Source of the DNA: Candidatus Roizmanbacteria bacterium
GTDB lineage: Bacteria; Patescibacteriota; Microgenomatia; GCA-001788215; 2-01-FULL-40-14
Reading direction: 5' to 3'
Assembly: GCA_016203755.1 (NCBI GenBank)
Contig: JACQMD010000050.1
Coordinates: forward strand, 1 to 7,496
Length of the DNA stretch: 7,496 nt
Shown here in pieces: positions 5,542 to 7,496 of the stretch. The translations under genes and the position numbers were made by a program. Numbering within the stretch: position 1 is the first letter of the stretch; the number at the start of each line of letters is the position of its first letter. The notes below the pieces were generated by a model. The model worked only from the letters and a program-made list of their open reading frames with translations, was not told the origin of the DNA and searched no databases.

Positions 5542-7496
5542 ATGAATAGGGTAGTTTGTTATTGGAAGCATCAGTGCGTAACAATTGTTCTTTTGTATGG
5601 TGTTTTTACCGTCTTTACTTTCTCATCTGCGTATGCTGCAACGACTGCGCTTGTCTTTCGTGAAAGTTTTGAATCAACCCTTTCCAGCTGGACCATTGGC
5701 GGTGCTCCCGAGTGCAATATCGTCATTAGTGGTGACGGAGCAACATTCGGGACTCCCGATTCACCCGATGGCGGAAAAAATCTTCTCGTGAACCGTCCGG
5801 CAAATATTGCCAATCCCGCACAGGGTTGCAATATTTCCGCAACAATTCCAACTCTTGTGTCTACGTATGGCACCGTGACGTTTTGGTTTTACGACAATAT
5901 GTCCGCAACAAACAATCTGGAGATGATTGCTGTGGTTTCCAACAACACCGGTACAAAAACAATTGGTTTGGGTGTGCGGAAAATGCTCAATGCAAATGAG
6001 TATATTTATCGCCTTAGCCCGGACAGTTCAACTTCTGATGCTCATTATGTCTCCTCGGGAGTTCTGCGATCACTGGGGTGGCACAGGTTTACGTTTATTC
6101 TGGAAAATAATACCGCGTATGCGGAGCTCGATGCTGTCTCGCTCAAACCCAAAGGGACACTTGTGGGAATGAATAATTTTCAAACTATCAAAATCGCTGC
6201 CGGTGCGTGGGCCGGGACACAACCACAAGCGGCCCGGTTCGACGGCTTTATTGTCCAAAACAACAATCCGGTAGTACTTGGCTGCTCGTTTACTTCTCCT
6301 CCCAGTTTGCTTACCACCATCATGAGCCAAACGTCACTGTCTTCATTCAAACATCCCGGAAACTGTTCGGGGGCCATCCGTGCAGTTGAAAGTTATCAGG
6401 ATGGTCCCAATAGCGTGCTTGTGTTTGAGGGAGACAATGTACCTGTTGAACACGACCGGTATGAAATTGAGTTTAATCAGAATATCAAACCAGTGTATGG
6501 GTTGGGTTTTCAATTCGGAGCAAAGCAGGTGGAACTAAGACCAGATCATACTTACACGAGCCCAAGCGGACAGGTTGAAGAAATACTTGACAGCAATTTT
6601 GGAGATGGTCATGCAAACTGGGATTACAACAAAGGACGAAACGGGTATACATACAGTGCAGATCGGGCTATCATGCGAGTGCCAGTTCTGGTATTTCCAA
6701 AACAAAATATTCTTATCGGATATTATCAACCTGCTGTTGATACACTTCGTGTTTCGTGGGAGACAAATAAAACAACGGTTGTGTTAAAAAATAGAGCAGA
6801 TGGAATTGGCTATCACTACGAGCCGTATCCGCAGTTTGGTGAGCAGCACGGTAAATTTATCCTGATAAAATCGGACTCGGTAAAGAACCTTTATGCTGCC
6901 TATAACAAGTTGTTGCGAACAACAACTAAAATCAAAGAGATTGGAAGCGGACAATTATATTTTAAGAAACCTCACCCGAAAGCATTTGGTCTCGGGTGGG
7001 AGACGTGGTATGAATTTTTACGAACACCGACTCAACCCGGTGTGGAGGCAATTGTCGGGAACCAAACAGTTTCTGGCAGATTCTCCAGTAATAACCTCAA
7101 TCTTTCCCATGTAACGCTCGGAAGCGGCTATTGGAATTATACCGATGAGACGGGATATAACAACGGAAAGGTTATGCCCTATATGGAACAGTTCCAAAAA
7201 CATCCAACCTACTGGAACAATATTTCCAATTTTGTGACATACCTTAAGGGTAAAGGTATTTATACTCTTTTAGGTATGCGATTCAATGTGCTGGATAGCT
7301 ATAAAGATACATTTCTACAGCGGTTAAACGCAACGCAAACCGTCAAAAATAAATATTTCTACTCTGATATTGCCTACGATGGGGAAGAATTCAGTAAGGA
7401 CTCATACTTTATTAATGTGCTTGATCAGGAGGTTGTCAATACTCATATTGCCAATTTGCAATCATCGCCAGCTTACGGAGCATTTAAAGGAATAAA
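5542..7496 (+). CDS. Secreted concanavalin-A-like / probable GH31-like glycoside hydrolase, 3'-partial
   Basis: The frame is open from ATG 5542 to the last base, 651 codons plus two bases, and continues beyond the window. Residues 1-32 are a signal peptide, with likely cleavage after AYA. Residues about 35-240 look like a concanavalin-A/LamG-type jelly roll (LVFRESFESTLSSW, VTFWFYDNMS, GWHRFTFIL, ARFDGFIV). Residues about 290-445 form a second beta-rich region. From about 475 the pattern resembles the start of a GH31-type TIM barrel: KPHPKAFGLGWETWYEFLR, HPTYWNNISNFVTYLKGKGIYTLLGMRF (554-581), DIAYDGEEF and FINVLDQEVV, which recalls the strand leading to the catalytic Asp. The catalytic residues should lie beyond the window, so activity is inferred. 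The family could instead be another clan-D-like barrel. Other frames in this stretch contain only short shadows. Whether it ends in a dockerin like its neighbours cannot be seen. Confidence 0.85.
   Translation, partial: MNRVVCYWKHQCVTIVLLYGVFTVFTFSSAYAATTALVFRESFESTLSSWTIGGAPECNIVISGDGATFGTPDSPDGGKNLLVNRPANIANPAQGCNISATIPTLVSTYGTVTFWFYDNMSATNNLEMIAVVSNNTGTKTIGLGVRKMLNANEYIYRLSPDSSTSDAHYVSSGVLRSLGWHRFTFILENNTAYAELDAVSLKPKGTLVGMNNFQTIKIAAGAWAGTQPQAARFDGFIVQNNNPVVLGCSFTSPPSLLTTIMSQTSLSSFKHPGNCSGAIRAVESYQDGPNSVLVFEGDNVPVEHDRYEIEFNQNIKPVYGLGFQFGAKQVELRPDHTYTSPSGQVEEILDSNFGDGHANWDYNKGRNGYTYSADRAIMRVPVLVFPKQNILIGYYQPAVDTLRVSWETNKTTVVLKNRADGIGYHYEPYPQFGEQHGKFILIKSDSVKNLYAAYNKLLRTTTKIKEIGSGQLYFKKPHPKAFGLGWETWYEFLRTPTQPGVEAIVGNQTVSGRFSSNNLNLSHVTLGSGYWNYTDETGYNNGKVMPYMEQFQKHPTYWNNISNFVTYLKGKGIYTLLGMRFNVLDSYKDTFLQRLNATQTVKNKYFYSDIAYDGEEFSKDSYFINVLDQEVVNTHIANLQSSPAYGAFKGI

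Overview
The window looks like chromosomal DNA from an uncultured, moderately AT-rich bacterium. It uses the standard code with TGA as a stop. The gene content is mostly large secreted, Cys-containing proteins with dockerin-like ends, plus a four-helix-bundle 'suffix' protein and an AAA/DUF4143 ATPase. None of the starts has a convincing Shine-Dalgarno sequence, and the tRNA lacks an encoded CCA. This combination is common in Candidate Phyla Radiation (Patescibacteria) genomes, but that assignment is inference; no marker gene in the window proves it.

Layout. (1) Bases 1-558, + strand: a four-helix-bundle suffix-domain protein whose N-terminus lies before the window. It carries an in-frame array of four 9-bp units at 328-363 that forms a perfect 32-bp palindrome, and three more units at 536-562 that run across its stop codon. 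(2) 575-648, + strand: tRNA-Arg(CCT). (3) 681-2438, - strand: secreted protein with DUF4214-like repeats, a probable beta-propeller and a type I dockerin-like tail. (4) 2511-3770, - strand: AAA_14/DUF4143 ATPase with a good promoter placed for a leaderless mRNA. (5) 3874 to about 5445 (or 5496), - strand: secreted protein with a possible galactose-mutarotase-like beta-sandwich, an Ig-like region and a dockerin-like tail. (6) 5542 to the window end, + strand, divergent from (5): a secreted concanavalin-A-like plus probable GH31-like protein of at least 651 residues, open at the right edge.

How the genes fit together. The three secreted proteins (3, 5, 6) look like an extracellular carbohydrate-binding or carbohydrate-processing locus. 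Two have C-terminal dockerin-like calcium-binding modules that could dock them to a surface or to each other, but no cohesin is visible. The ATPase sits between two of them on the same strand. Its own promoter, and terminator-like hairpins on both sides, suggest separate transcription units rather than one operon. The most unusual DNA is the self-complementary 9-bp repeat family in and at the end of the four-helix-bundle gene.
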